From the NCBI GenBank assembly GCA_964019695.1, contig OZ026517.1:59981478-60045477 (forward strand): 64,000 bases of DNA, given 5' to 3'. Below are positions 1-11,321 of the stretch, piece after piece (positions within the stretch are counted from its first letter, which is position 1; each line of letters opens with the position of its first letter). The notes under the pieces were generated by a model, which worked only from the letters and a program-made list of their open reading frames with translations, did no database searches and was not told the DNA's origin. The position numbers and the translations under genes are program-made. The stretch comes from Loripinus fragilis (taxonomy: Eukaryota; Mollusca; Bivalvia; Lucinida; Lucinidae).

Positions 1-299
1 CTCTGGATATTTAAAGCTGTCCGTCCAGCTTGTAACTTCTGCAGACTGACAATTTTTTCTACAGATGCCAAGTCAGCCATGAGTACAGAAAAAGAGTTTT
101 CTGAATGACTGACCTTGTATATCCCTCCAACTTCTTCCCCCTTGATACCAGCATCGCACAGGGAGTTCATGACGTCGCCATAGCTCATCTGCTTCCTAGG
201 CCCTTGGTCCACTGGTACGATCTTTACAGTTCTTTCTAATATATCAGGATTGATATGATACGCCTCAATTCCTTCAAATTTTAATACTGGACTAGCCAT
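1..299 (-). CDS. ORF1 of LINE-0, N-terminal part (partial)
   Basis: ATG is at 297-299 on the minus strand; the frame is open to the window edge, about 99 codons. The product starts MASPVLKFEG and matches the LINE-1 and LINE-4 ORF1 nearly residue for residue. The zinc knuckle would lie outside the window. By family this is the nucleic-acid-binding ORF1 protein of a LINE RNP. Whether the rest is intact cannot be seen. Confidence 0.85.
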   Translation of the reverse strand, partial: MASPVLKFEGIEAYHINPDILERTVKIVPVDQGPRKQMSYGDVMNSLCDAGIKGEEVGGIYKVSHSENSFSVLMADLASVEKIVSLQKLQAGRTALNIQ

Positions 300-337
300 A
301 TTGGATATAGACTCTAGACAAGAGGAACCGATGTTGA
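1..337 (-). mobile_element. LINE-0: 5' end of a U1-inserted LINE, cut by window edge
   Basis: Only the short 5' leader (300-337) and the start of ORF1 lie in the window; the rest is to the left. The sequence is almost the same as the matching part of LINE-1 (13507-13844), so it belongs to the LINE-1/LINE-4 lineage. It follows a 28-nt U1 5' fragment, as in the other copies. Confidence 0.9.
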
Positions 338-365
338 CACGGGTTCCTCTGTACCAGGTAAGTAT
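338..365 (-). pseudogene. U1 snRNA gene, 5' fragment (nt 1-28) fused to LINE-0
   Basis: Minus strand reads ATACTTACCTGG, the U1 5' end that pairs with 5' splice sites, and then runs into the LINE leader. The U1 part together with the first LINE bases forms a hairpin, GAGGAACC paired with GGTTCCTC, in the place of U1 stem-loop I. Confidence 0.9.
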
Positions 366-831
366 GCTTGGACAGCGAAGGCCGTGCCTCTTAAAGCACA
401 AGGATCTCAATTCAAAGTGGTGTGGCGCCACCAGCTCCCAGCTCACGCTTCCACACGGTTCCCTCGCGCAGCTGCACGCCATGCACGTGCTCCGCGCCAT
501 GCACGTGCTCCACGAGCCTCTCCTCCAAGCAGCACGAACGAAATCCCACCTGCAGCTCGCACAATATAAAGGAGGCGCACGCTCAGCCTGAAAAACAAGG
601 ACATAAGCGATTAAGCACACAGGCAACGTCGCACATACGTTTCTGACACTCAACGTTTACATTGAGAAAGGGCGACAACTCTCCCTTTCAGCAGCTGCAA
701 CTGCAAATGCTACCTACTAGCCCACATTCAGACTGCCTGTCATGGCGTGATCTGATCTGCGCGAAAGCACAGGGGTTTTCCGGGAGTTCTGGGGATTTTG
801 GAAGGGTTTCTGTTCTGCAATGTCTTTGTTT
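366..831 (-). promoter_or_regulatory. U1 repeat spacer with U1-type promoter (466 bp)
   Basis: Spacer between two U1 units. The candidate proximal sequence element (PSE), minus CACTTTGAATTGAGATCC, lies at 402-419, i.e. -37 to -54 from the U1 start. The same 18 bases sit at this distance in all 13 spacers of the window. A TTTAAG stretch lies near -27. The PSE assignment rests on position and conservation, not on a match to a known consensus. Confidence 0.7.
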
Positions 832-885
832 CAGGGGTCAGCGCGTACGCAGACCCCCACACTTATAAATTGCGTACCCGAGTTG
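832..885 (-). pseudogene. U1 snRNA gene, 3'-terminal piece (nt 111-164), split by DNA transposon
   Basis: Contains stem-loop IV (GGGGGTCTGCG...CCCCTG on the minus strand) and the Sm-site region. The U1 3' fragment downstream of LINE-1 is cut here by the 886-5796 transposon; its other part is 5797-5873. One base differs from the intact copies (ggggtcagcg instead of ggggttagcg on the plus strand). Confidence 0.9.
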
Positions 886-1380
886 TAGTGTAGGCCGCTG
901 TGTAATTCCGTGTGCATTTTTTGGTAAAAGTGTCAAACATACATTTTCTTGTAGGAAAATGTATTCTGTTAAAGGAAAAAGATGTTTACAATTTTTCTTT
1001 GGCGTTTTAACGTCACAGTGACGTCACAAAGTAACGTACCCATTTTTAGCTTATTTAAGGCTTGAAAGTGGAGTGTTATGAATTCCAGCAGGCATAAACA
1101 TGAACTGTTCGATCAGTTGTGGTAATTTTACTGGCGATATGTTGAATTTGGAGCATAGACATTAACTTGAAAATGATGTCTGTATATGGAAAGTGACGTC
1201 AGTACCAAAATGAAAATTCTGCGATAGTGAAAGCTCAAATAGCTAGACCCTCCACTCCACAAAGCAGGGAAAATATTGTTTACTATAATTTTCTGAAACC
1301 ATATTATATAAGATGCAAATGGCATACGTTAGCTCTCTGACCTATATTTTGGCAGGCATGTTAACAACGTTACCCTATTA
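886..1380 (+). repeat. Left long degenerate terminal inverted repeat of the DNA transposon
   Basis: Blocks here recur inverted in 5275-5796: the terminal ~50 bp, AAGGAAAAAGATGTTTACAA, the TGACGTCA-type tract near 1010-1030, and the pair GTTAGCTCTCTGA and ACGTTACCCTA near 1327-1375. Similarity is patchy, so the arm is about 500 bp but not exact. Confidence 0.75.
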
Positions 1381-4300
1381 TAGTTTCAAATTCTATTTTT
1401 CAAATACCAAGTTATACCGAATTATTATTTATCGACATGCTGTTTGCCTTAAAACATTTTTAAATGGAGGGAACAGCCGGTATGCATTCAAACAATACAC
1501 CACCATGATGTTACAGTTATATATGTTACATTAAATGTATAACTATGTAATGCATTACTGTCACTAGACATAGGACTACCAAAATACCTTCTAGGGGGGT
1601 TTTGTACACGATAACTTTCAAAAACCACATTCTACAAATTCATTGCCACAAATTAATGAATGTTAACTCTTTAGCGGCTGGGGCGATACAACACAATAGC
1701 AAAAACTCTTATGTTACTGTAAAATAATTGGATATCTTATCTAATTACTCCTTATTCTTACATGACAATATAACCTTTTAATTGTAAACAGATGACTAGC
1801 AATATGATGTTATCAAAGTAGAAGGATCTGTTATTACGGTGACTTTACCGTTACTTTCTTTTAAATACATTTTCAAATTACAAAGTAACACTATTTAAGT
1901 TTACACTGCTAGTAGGACATGCATTGCCATTAAACTGCCATTAATTGTCTTTAAATGAAAATACCAACAACACATGGATGAATAAAAGCGTAAAATTTGA
2001 ACTTCATTCACATACAACGATTTTTAATGCATGTTTGATTTATTAAATATGCAAACAGCATTTTATTTTCTCAAATTTTTATTAAATGATATATTTTTTC
2101 TCACTGAAACTGATATATTTGCCTCTTTTATACGTGGAATGATATATAAAAGACACATATAAAGTCATTTAACCTATCAGAAGAAATGCTAGATGCTCCT
2201 CAGGAAAATTATTGTTGTTGTTTCACTACATTTATATGTTAACGTATGTGTAGTTTATAAACATTGTTATGTTATATTGTATCGTATTTAAGATACCACA
2301 ATAATATTAAGCATGGAATAGCTTAGTAAGATTTATCACATATTGTTTCAGCCAGGTATTAATTACAACTACTATGCTGATACCATTGAGAAATAAAACC
2401 TTTTCAGAATTTGTGAATGTAGGTCAATTCAAGCATATATATTAAAATCAGGAATTGAGAACTTTAAACGGTCCTTTATCCAAGTCTTTTGAAAAAAATA
2501 AACTGAAATGATTTAAAAACTTAGCGATCTTTGCCCAATGGTTAAAACTGCATATAACAGAACAATATCCAGTTTGGCGACAAAAGAATACCATTTAAAA
2601 TGGTAAATTGCATAACAAGAGAATTTTAAGGACATATTGCACTTATCATCTGTTCTGTCTGGTTCTAAACTATTGTAAAGCATTCAAACAGAACAATATT
2701 TGTTCTAATGATTCATTTTAGTCATACGTTTGAAAGATATATGTTTATCACTTAGAAAGGCCCCCAGGTATTGTTCGTATTAATGCATAATGTAGCCATT
2801 GCTGAAATAGCTGACTCGTATCAAATTATTTCTTTTAATAAATTATTTGTTTTGCATTATTCTATCAATTAAACCCATTAGTTTTATAGAGGAATTTTGT
2901 TGCATGTCAAATGTGAACATCATCGTTGATACAAAATTGCAGCCTAATAATAATCTTAGCATAGTCCAAATCAAACAAAATAGATGCACTAGTAATGGAA
3001 GAACAGATCAAAGTAATAAGCCCATTTGATTTTGGTACTTGTCGCAGTGTTGAGCAATAAAGGCTCAGGTGAGCCTGTGCATATGTTTAGGTAGACTTAC
3101 CAGAGCCTTCGCTGCTGGTATACACAAAGTAGTATGGTAGTTGATGACCAAATTTTAGAAAGCTAGCCCCTCTGCATCATGAAGAGTGATTAAAAATGCT
3201 TTTGCTAGTCAAAATAGTTATTTATGAAGTACAGTAAAAGTGTCTAAAAGTATTTTGCATCTGAAAGCAACGTAATTTATACTTGCGCTACTGTCAAAGA
3301 ACATATGTGGAATATAGCATTCAACATTTCGTAAACTATACCATACACATATATTACACAATTGACAATATGACACTGCTAAATCAATCTCTGAGATTTA
3401 TAATGATATCCTGTACATTAAAATGATATGATTTCTTTTAGAGATAGCTGAATAAAAGTATACATGGCAAATTAGGTATGTATAAGTTCATGCACATTTC
3501 TTTTTAACTTTGCATGTGCAACTATCATTGGTGACAATGTTGATACTGAGAAGATTGTCATCTTAATGTTGAACAGTTAGCATTGTGTATGCTCCTTTTG
3601 AATCCATGTCCTTGCAAGTTAACAACTCATTCTAATCTTAAGTACACATATACATGTAAACCATTGTTATTAATGATTACATTTATCATGTTTGCGAGGT
3701 TCCTGTACTGTTTTGCCAACGTTCTGTTTAGTGGAAATTATCATCAGGTGTATTAACATTTATTGCTAAAACTAAATAGGATTTTATCCCTTGACTACAT
3801 TTTTATAATGTTTCACATTTCTATCCATCATTCTAAAAAACATTGTAAAATCTCCTTTACAATAACTTGAATGTCACCTGTTATAATTTTGCCAGACACA
3901 ATTTTAGCTGAAAAGTCTTTATTGAATTGATATCGTTGTAACAGCTGAACTTTTTCCTTGCATATGACCATATGACCTTAAAGTCAAACTCACCACTATA
4001 ACCAACGTTCTCTATTTCCAGCGAAATGCATGTTTCTCATTAATAAAGCAGTTCTTTAGATATTATTGGTTGAGCAAAGTGATCCAAGGTACTAACTTAA
4101 TGTGATGGACAGTTTTGTTGATTGCACAACAAAAGCTATACTGTATATAAACTAAAATTAATTTCAAAGCTTCTGTAGTGCGGCACCATATGCATACACA
4201 GCTAAAAGTCAAGATACAAATTGATTTCGAGACAGTCACTTTAAATAATAACTCATTACAGACACTTTAAATAACTTAATTGAAGTAGCTCAATTAAACT

Positions 4301-5274
4301 AAGAATTCTTCAGAAAAATATTACAAAACTCTTAACTTAACATAATATATTAGTTTTTCTGGCTCAGTTATTTTTCGTCTTTGTTAACATTTTAGATAAA
4401 CATATGGCAATATAATATATTTTGTACAGTAATATGTTATTTTAACAATTAGACAGAAAATTGAAATATATCCTTCTAAGTGCTGTTACTTGAGGGCTAT
4501 TATTTTCTTTGATTATGAATTTTAAAATCTAAAATTTTAGGCAAAGCATTTCTTTGCAGATATAAAAAAATCAAATATATACTATTTTGCAAATGTAAAT
4601 GTGCATGGATAATAAGTAGGAACTTAAATGCAAACTGATAAATCCTTTTTTCAAACAGACTGGTATCTTGATATCTATTTAACAAGCACAGTCAGTTTTG
4701 AGATGAAACGACGTAAAATATACGGAATAAAGCAATGAATTTGCAGTCTTGAAATTTGTAATATACGTTACATGATGCCGTACAAACAAAAACAAAACTA
4801 ATATTTTACACTGGAAACGAAGTTAAGCATGGCTTTTCACTCTTGCTTATCAACAGAATGTTCATATTTGGTGTTTAAAGGTTTTCCAATTGAATTTCAT
4901 GCTGAATTAAAGAATGAACTTTTTTTTCAGGGTCGTCATATTTAAAAGTTTATAACTCTTTAAGTATTTGGATAGAAACAAACTGTTTGCAGCTATATAA
5001 TGGACCATTACTTGTCTTTAGGAAGGTGTATTAAAAACCAGAAAGTTATCGGGGAAGCTTATCAAAGAAAATTATTTAACAAAATTACAGTGATTTTAAA
5101 TGGAGTAGCTTAAAATGTAACATAAATAACATTATAATTGGCCCATTCAACTTTTATAAACATGAATATATGTAAGGAATAAAATGTTCTTGTATGATAC
5201 GTGATTGTTTGTCCAATTTAAATAATTCAAGTATTACCTTAACAACCTTGATTACATTTATTTTGTTTAAAAAT

Positions 5275-5796
5275 GTAGGGTAACGTAGTTAACACACTGT
5301 AGCAGCTGAACGCTTCAACCATCAGAGAGCTAACTTGTTTCAAAAAGCTAAGCCAGGAACATACAGTTATGCTAAGATCTGATTTTAGTCGCAAGGCGCA
5401 GGCGAATTTCTAGAATTATTTTTCTTTGTACGCAATGTGTTTTTCCAGCAAACTGACGTCAAATCGACGTCAATTTCATGTAAAATTGAAGTCCATATTG
5501 AATCAAATTTTCATTTTAGTATTTCTATAGACGTTTTTAACCATTTCAATGCAACAAACATAAAAAGAAGATTATTTAATCTGTGTAAATAACACTACCA
5601 CATATAAGATCTTTGATGCAAGTTAAAAGACAGTACCACATTTTGTGACGTCACTGTGACGTTAATACTGCAAGAAAAAATTGTAAACATCTTTTTCCTT
5701 ATACTTCATATATTTCTCTAGTTAAAAATCGATAAGAATCACTTTTACCAAAAAATGCACACGGGAGCCCAAATTTCGACACAGGGGCCTACACTA
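5275..5796 (-). repeat. Right long degenerate terminal inverted repeat of the DNA transposon
   Basis: Inverted counterpart of 886-1380: GGGTAACGT and TCAGAGAGCTAAC at 5279-5335, GTGACGTCACTGTGACGTT near 5645-5663, TTGTAAACATCTTTTTCCTT near 5681-5700, and the terminal CTTTTACCAAAAAATGCACA block. Confidence 0.75.
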
Positions 5797-5873
5797 TTGT
5801 CCACATTTGGGACAATCGCAGCCGTCAGCCCAACCGAAGTGCAATGGAAGGGCCTCCTGCTGGAGGAACCGCC
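5797..5873 (-). pseudogene. U1 snRNA gene, fragment nt 37-113, between LINE-1 tail and DNA transposon
   Basis: Begins on the minus strand with GGCGGTTCCTCC directly after the LINE-1 A-rich tail. It holds stem-loop II with the U1A-type loop ATTGCAC and the start of stem-loop III. The first three plus-strand bases (TTG) are the transposon's target duplication. Confidence 0.9.
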
Positions 5874-7340
5874 TTTTTTTGTTTTTCATAAATTTAATAT
5901 AGTATTTACAATAAAAACCGGTGGGGTGTAAAAGCCCCACACGGCCGGTACCTTTAGCATGCATATACAATGATTGAAACCCTTAAAAAGACCTATGAAA
6001 AAACTTTATACATCGAAATATGAAAGATAAAAAATGTTATAGAGAAGTAATTGAAAAAGACCTAGATAGAAATTATTTGAAATATCTTGCAAGGAAAGAA
6101 AAAGAAAATGATAGATATGACTTTTATGGCAAATTGAATCCCTTAATATGCACTATGGCGGCATATATTCAACAATAGATAAATTGCATTGCGTTTTCAC
6201 AAACCTAAACCTTAAAAGGTACCGTGTGTTAGTATTTGAGATTACTTGACCACATACTAAATATTTTATACATTTGTATTTATGTTTTGCCAGTCTATTA
6301 GGTAAAAAAAAAAGAGAAAATCTTAGGAAAAAATGTCCTGCCTTCCATGTGTCCCTGGTCATGACACGAGCGTTGTGCACCTCGTGCACAAGGCTAGAGC
6401 CAGTGACCAAGTTCACATTTCAACCTGGGTCAGCCTTTAGTATGGGATATATGTAGAATATTTTCATACAATGTGGTATAAGCATAATGTATACAACGAC
6501 GGACATTGATCACAGAGGGCAAATGGGAGAGTTGGACTTGGGTCGCTCACTATTCTGGGGGAAAGACAAGAACCACTCACACATCCAAGAGACGAGGGCT
6601 CGGGTTCCCTCCCCACTTTGGCGTGGGAGTATTAAAAGGATATCCATATTTATTAACCTAATTGTGTTGTGCAGGTATAATTCAAAATTATCTTAGTCTG
6701 TAGTCAAGTAAGAGCTCTACATATATAGTTAGTACAATACAATGAATATTCACAAATGAAATGACAATTCTTTACTGTTCAGACAGCAACTGCAGTCTGA
6801 AAATAGAGACTAGTTTAAAACATGTACAAGATTATTTTCCATAATATAAACAAAATGACAATATAAATTGTAAGTATCAGAGGAGATAATGGCTAAATTA
6901 CCCGTAGTTTGGACTGAGATGAGTTCTGACATATAGTCAGGTCTGACCTCTGTCCAAAATACTAGTAATTCTCATAAGTAGATGATTAAAGTCACGATTT
7001 AAGTTAATCCTATAGTCTTTTCTTTGGAAAAAAAACAAACAGTGCAGATCCAGATTAGCCACTACATAACGCAGCATCCAATCAGGCTCTCCACTGTTTG
7101 CTTATATAATGTTATATTAATTTTGGATGAAAAGAAGAATCTAAGAAGGGGTAATGGATAATCTATTTGGCTTGAAGGGGTAAAAAGAATAACAAATTTT
7201 GAAGTGAACAATAAACGAAATGAAAGGTGTATTTTGCTTTGTTTAATAGGTTGTGGACGAAAGAAACCAGTGCAAACCAGGAGGAGACGTTAGCTAGGAC
7301 CACATCTCATCTAGTCTGTACTGCTTGCAATATTTATAAG
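5874..7340 (-). other. 3' UTR of LINE-1
   Basis: No gene. Reading inward from the tail there are two hairpins shared with the other full-length copies: a 3'-terminal one (5917-5949; ACCGG/CCGGT outside, TGGGG/CCCCA inside) and a nested one (6355-6411; inner stem TTGTGCAC/GTGCACAA, loop CTC). The part 6830-7340 matches the short 3' UTR of LINE-7. Confidence 0.85.
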
Positions 7341-10300
7341 TTATTGATTTTCTATCATTGTTTTTTGGAAATATTTTCTTATATCCAAAATGGGGTCAAA
7401 ACTTATTGTATCAGAAATAATTTCAATGCTGCAAAATCCTAAAGAAACCCAAGTATCAAAAAAGTCGTCCGCCATCAATCTTTCCTTATCAACCAGAATT
7501 CTAAATTTGATTTTATTTAAAAATTTTGAAACCACACCCAAACTAGTTATTGTTTTTAATTCGTGTTTAGCTAAATTTCTATTTGTCCAAATGATATGCC
7601 TGGACTCTGTAAGAAGAATTAATGCTACTTGTTTTTTGAATTTTGGAAGTTGAGGCAATACAAAATATCTAAAAGTTTTTTCTGAAAGTGAAATTTTGTT
7701 TTGGCTAAGCTTCTTTAACATAAACAATACAATTTTATTTAGGGGTAAGAAGACATTACATTCCAAAAACAGGTGAGTCACAGTTTCTATTTTATCACAT
7801 AAGGGGCAAGTCTTAATTTTTGAAATATGTTTATAGTAAAGATAATAATTAACATATATAACAACATGAATTAATTTCCAAAATGTATTACGGACATCAG
7901 GGTCAATATATGGCAAACTAATACTTTTCCAAATAGGCTTAAAATCTATATATGGGCACACTTTTTCTATTTTTGGCTGTATGCAAGTGTCTTGTAATAA
8001 TGTTTTGTATATGTGTTTCTTGTGAAATGAGTTAAAATCAATGTCTTCATTTGTATGTGTGAAATTGTCAAAAATTGATAAACATGTTTTGTAAAATATA
8101 GGAATGTATTCACTATGGGGGAACGCTGTTACTAGCAAAGGCTGGGTTAAACTTTCTAAGTTGCAAACCTATCCAATATTTAGCAAAGAAGGTCCAGTTA
8201 GCGTTATGGTTATTTATTAGCTTCTGCAAATGGTTTAAGTATATCGAATGGCACTTAAGTTTCACACATGGAACATTCAATCCTCCTTGATTAAAATCTA
8301 GATATAAGGTTTTTCTGGCCACAGGTCCAAATGTAGAGCTCCAAATAAATCTAAAGAATCGTCTTTCAAAAAGTGTGAGATAGTGAGAAGGTATTGGGTT
8401 ACAAGTAGCATAATACAATATTTTACTAAGACACAGAGAATTCAAAACTGTTGATTTCCCTTTAAAAGAAAGTTTCCTTGAAGTCCAAAGGTTAAGGGTT
8501 TTATCAATTTTCACATATATTTTCGACCATATATCATCATTACTGAAACCTGATCCAAAAAAGTAACCAAGAATTTTATAATGGTCAATCCAACTGATGC
8601 CAAAAGGGTGATCAGATCTAGTTTTCCATTTACCAAGGTACATTCCTTTCGATTTTTCATAATTTATTTTTGCTCCAGATACCTGTCCAAAAAAGTTTTA
8701 CCCAATAGAAATATTTTCGAATGGAGGAATCAGATGTCAAAAGTGCTGTACTATCATCAGCATATAAACTAAATTTCACTTCAGAACTAGAACCAGGTAA
8801 TTTAATTCCTTTGATATCGTCCAAGTTTCTGATTTTGTGTGCAAAAGGTTCGAAACATATAACATACAGGGGCATTGATAAGGAGCAGCCCTGTCTTACA
8901 CCTCGTTTGATTGGAAATGTATCAGATATATGATTGTTTACAATGACGGAAGAAGAAATGTCATTATAAAGAAGCTTGATCCATTTTAAGAAGTTTTCAT
9001 TAAAGCCAAACGCTGTCAAAGTATTGAGCATATAAGATCTAGACACTCTATCAAAAGCTTTTTCTTGATCTAAGCAAATGAAAGAGGCTCCCAAGTTTTT
9101 CTGGTCGACATAATCTATTACATTACGTATTAAGTGAAGGTTGTCAAAAATTGAGCGACCTTTAACAGAACAAGTTTGATCAATGCCAATAATTTTAGGT
9201 AGAATATTTCCAAGCCGAATAGTAATGATTTTGGAAATAATCTTATAATCAATGTTGAGAAGTGAAATAGGTCTGTAACATTTCATTTCATTAGCTCTAG
9301 TTTCATCTTTGCAAATCAGTGTGATGTATGATAGTTTCTGAGATTCAGATAATTCACCATTCTTGTATGCCAAGTTAATTATTTCACATAAAACGTCACC
9401 AAACAAGTGAAAGAATTTCAAATAGAAGGTATTTGTCAAACCATCACTACCAGGTGATTTATTGGATTTCATTTCTTTCAGGGCGTGCAAAATTTCATCT
9501 TTTTCTATTTTCTTTTCCAGGAACAGATTATCGGAGGGGTCTATCTGAGGAAGGCCATCAAAGAAGAGAGAATTTAAGGATGGGTCAACAGGATCTTCAT
9601 TATATAGGCTTCGGTAAAAGGATCGAAAAGAGGTAAGTATATCTTTGGAGTTATTGTATGTGTTGTTGTTGTGTTGTATTGTTTTTATTGTTTTTTGTTT
9701 GCCTTGAGATGCTTCTTTTTGAAAGAAGAATGTTGTTGGATTTTTATTACTTTCAATATTTTGTGTTTTGCTGCGAATAATTGTGCCTTTTAATATGTTA
9801 TTTTCTATTTCTTTTACTTTTAGCTTAATATCATTATATATATGTAAGTCTGATTCAGATTGCAAATTTAAATGTGAGTATTGTTTTTTTAAGTGTTTTA
9901 ATTCACCAAATTGTTTTCTGTTTTTTGATTTACTGTAGTCTATACAAAACAGTTTAATTTGAGTCTTAATATAATCCCACCATACTAAAGTTACATCTTT
10001 ATTTTGTGTCAACATCTGCCAAAAGAATTCAAAGGATCTTACAAAATCATGGTCATCCAATAGTTGATCATTAAATTTCCAATAAGATTTGCCAATATCA
10101 ATTCCACTGTCAGGAGCCAAGGTCATTTTAATAAAACTATGATCTGAACATGCACAGGGTAGTGTCTCAAAAGAAGATACTGAGTTACAAATTAGTTTTG
10201 AAGTGTAAAATCGATCAATTCTTGTGCCAACAATATCATAATTTGATGTATCATTCCCAGTTGCAACATTTGATCTTGTCCAAGTTACTGTTTTTTTATT

Positions 10301-10861
10301 AGGGTTCAAATGTCGAAAACAGTCTGAAAGACTAAATTTTTCAGCAAGAGTTTTAAAGGTTTTTGACCCAACAGTGCCTTTGCTTAAGTTTCCGCCAATT
10401 TTGTCCAAATTTGGGTCCAATATAAAATTGAAATCACCACCAAGGATAATATTTTTTGCCCCAGATATGTATTGCGCAAAAGTATTTAGAAATTCTAGTC
10501 TATCTGAAGATTCACTCGGAAAATAAGCGTTAACAATCCTGAAGTTTTCAAACCCATCAGCGGCAAAGTCTAAACGAATCACTCTGCCGTAGAAGTCTAA
10601 GTGAAAATTTTCAATCTGAATATTATCCTTAATAAGAAGAATAGCCACTCCACATGAGTCAGCTCTACCAAAGTTCCAAATGATTTTATCTTCTAGTTCC
10701 AAAGTTCTTTCAATAGTTTTTGCCAATCGCATATTGTCAACAAAAGTTTCTTGGATCAATAAAATGTCAATCTTATTCTGATCTATAAACTGTTTTACCA
10801 ATCGTTGTTTATAGTTGGATCTAAATCCGTTAATATTTATGCTAGAAATGTTCAAATCCAT
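7341..10861 (-). pseudogene. ORF2 of LINE-1 (endonuclease + reverse transcriptase), two frameshifts
   Basis: The start MDLNISSINI is at 10861. Piece one (8657-10861) carries the endonuclease motifs (NINGFRS, QETF, GGDFNF, RIDRFY, CSDH) and the RT up to YADDSTALL. The frame is lost near 8691-8696, where a run of six A replaces five. Piece two is in 8113-8643. The frame is lost again near 8116-8120, where five G replace the four seen in LINE-6. Piece three (7341-8138) holds the CPLC...H...C finger. Both lesions are homopolymer length changes, so sequencing error is possible. N-terminal two thirds resemble LINE-4, the rest LINE-7. Confidence 0.9.
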
Positions 10862-10955
10862 CTTGATATGAATATATGCTAATTATGTATATAGAATTCC
10901 AAGTTTCAAAACTACAGTAGTGGTAATAGAACATGTATATAGTTATCAAAAAAGT

Positions 10956-10994
<39 letters not shown>

Positions 10995-11112
10995 GCAAAA
11001 GTATAAAATATAAACAAAAGAGTGTACAAATGTTTTGGGTCTTGAGCAGGTCCAACATTTAGTTGGGCCTGATCTTGTTCCAAACCATTTGCAAGGAAAG
11101 TCAATTGCCTGG

Positions 11113-11165
<53 letters not shown>

Positions 11166-11276
11166 GCATAAAATATAAGTTTTAGGGCATGCAGATGTTT
11201 TGATTCTAGAGCAGGCCCGACATTTAGTCGGACCTGGTCCTGGGCCAAAACACTTGTAAAGAATGTCAATTTGCAA

Positions 11277-11321
<45 letters not shown>

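Larger units (their letters stand above)
886..5796. mobile_element. Non-autonomous DNA transposon, 4.9 kb, inserted in a U1 gene fragment
   Basis: Ends are inverted: the left starts TAGTGTAGGCC and the right ends GGCCTACACTA. Both arms then share a GTGTGCATTTTTTGGTAAAAG segment and a tract with AACGTCACAGTGACGTCAC. It is flanked by a 3-bp duplication TTG (883-885 and 5797-5799); removing the insert and one TTG restores the U1 3' fragment to 128 nt exactly as elsewhere. The interior is AT-rich with no ORF above about 90 aa and no transposase visible. The superfamily is unclear: a 3-bp duplication occurs in PIF/Harbinger and CACTA elements, while TAGNG ends recall hAT, whose 8-bp duplication is not seen. 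Confidence 0.85.

Noticed and set aside
352..368. Perfect plus-strand splice donor CAGGTAAGTAT, repeated in every unit (spliced-leader gene or antisense exon)
   Set aside because: It is the complement of the U1 5' end, which is built to pair with splice donors; the rest of the minus strand matches U1.
301..868. Plus-strand reading frames of 60-150 codons in U1 spacers (e.g. 21978-22352, 40938-41390)
   Set aside because: They lie across the GC-rich spacer and antisense U1, recur only because the unit repeats, and show no protein motif.
1128..4685. Short frames of 60-90 codons in the DNA transposon interior
   Set aside because: AT-rich, no motifs, not above chance length; no transposase signature.
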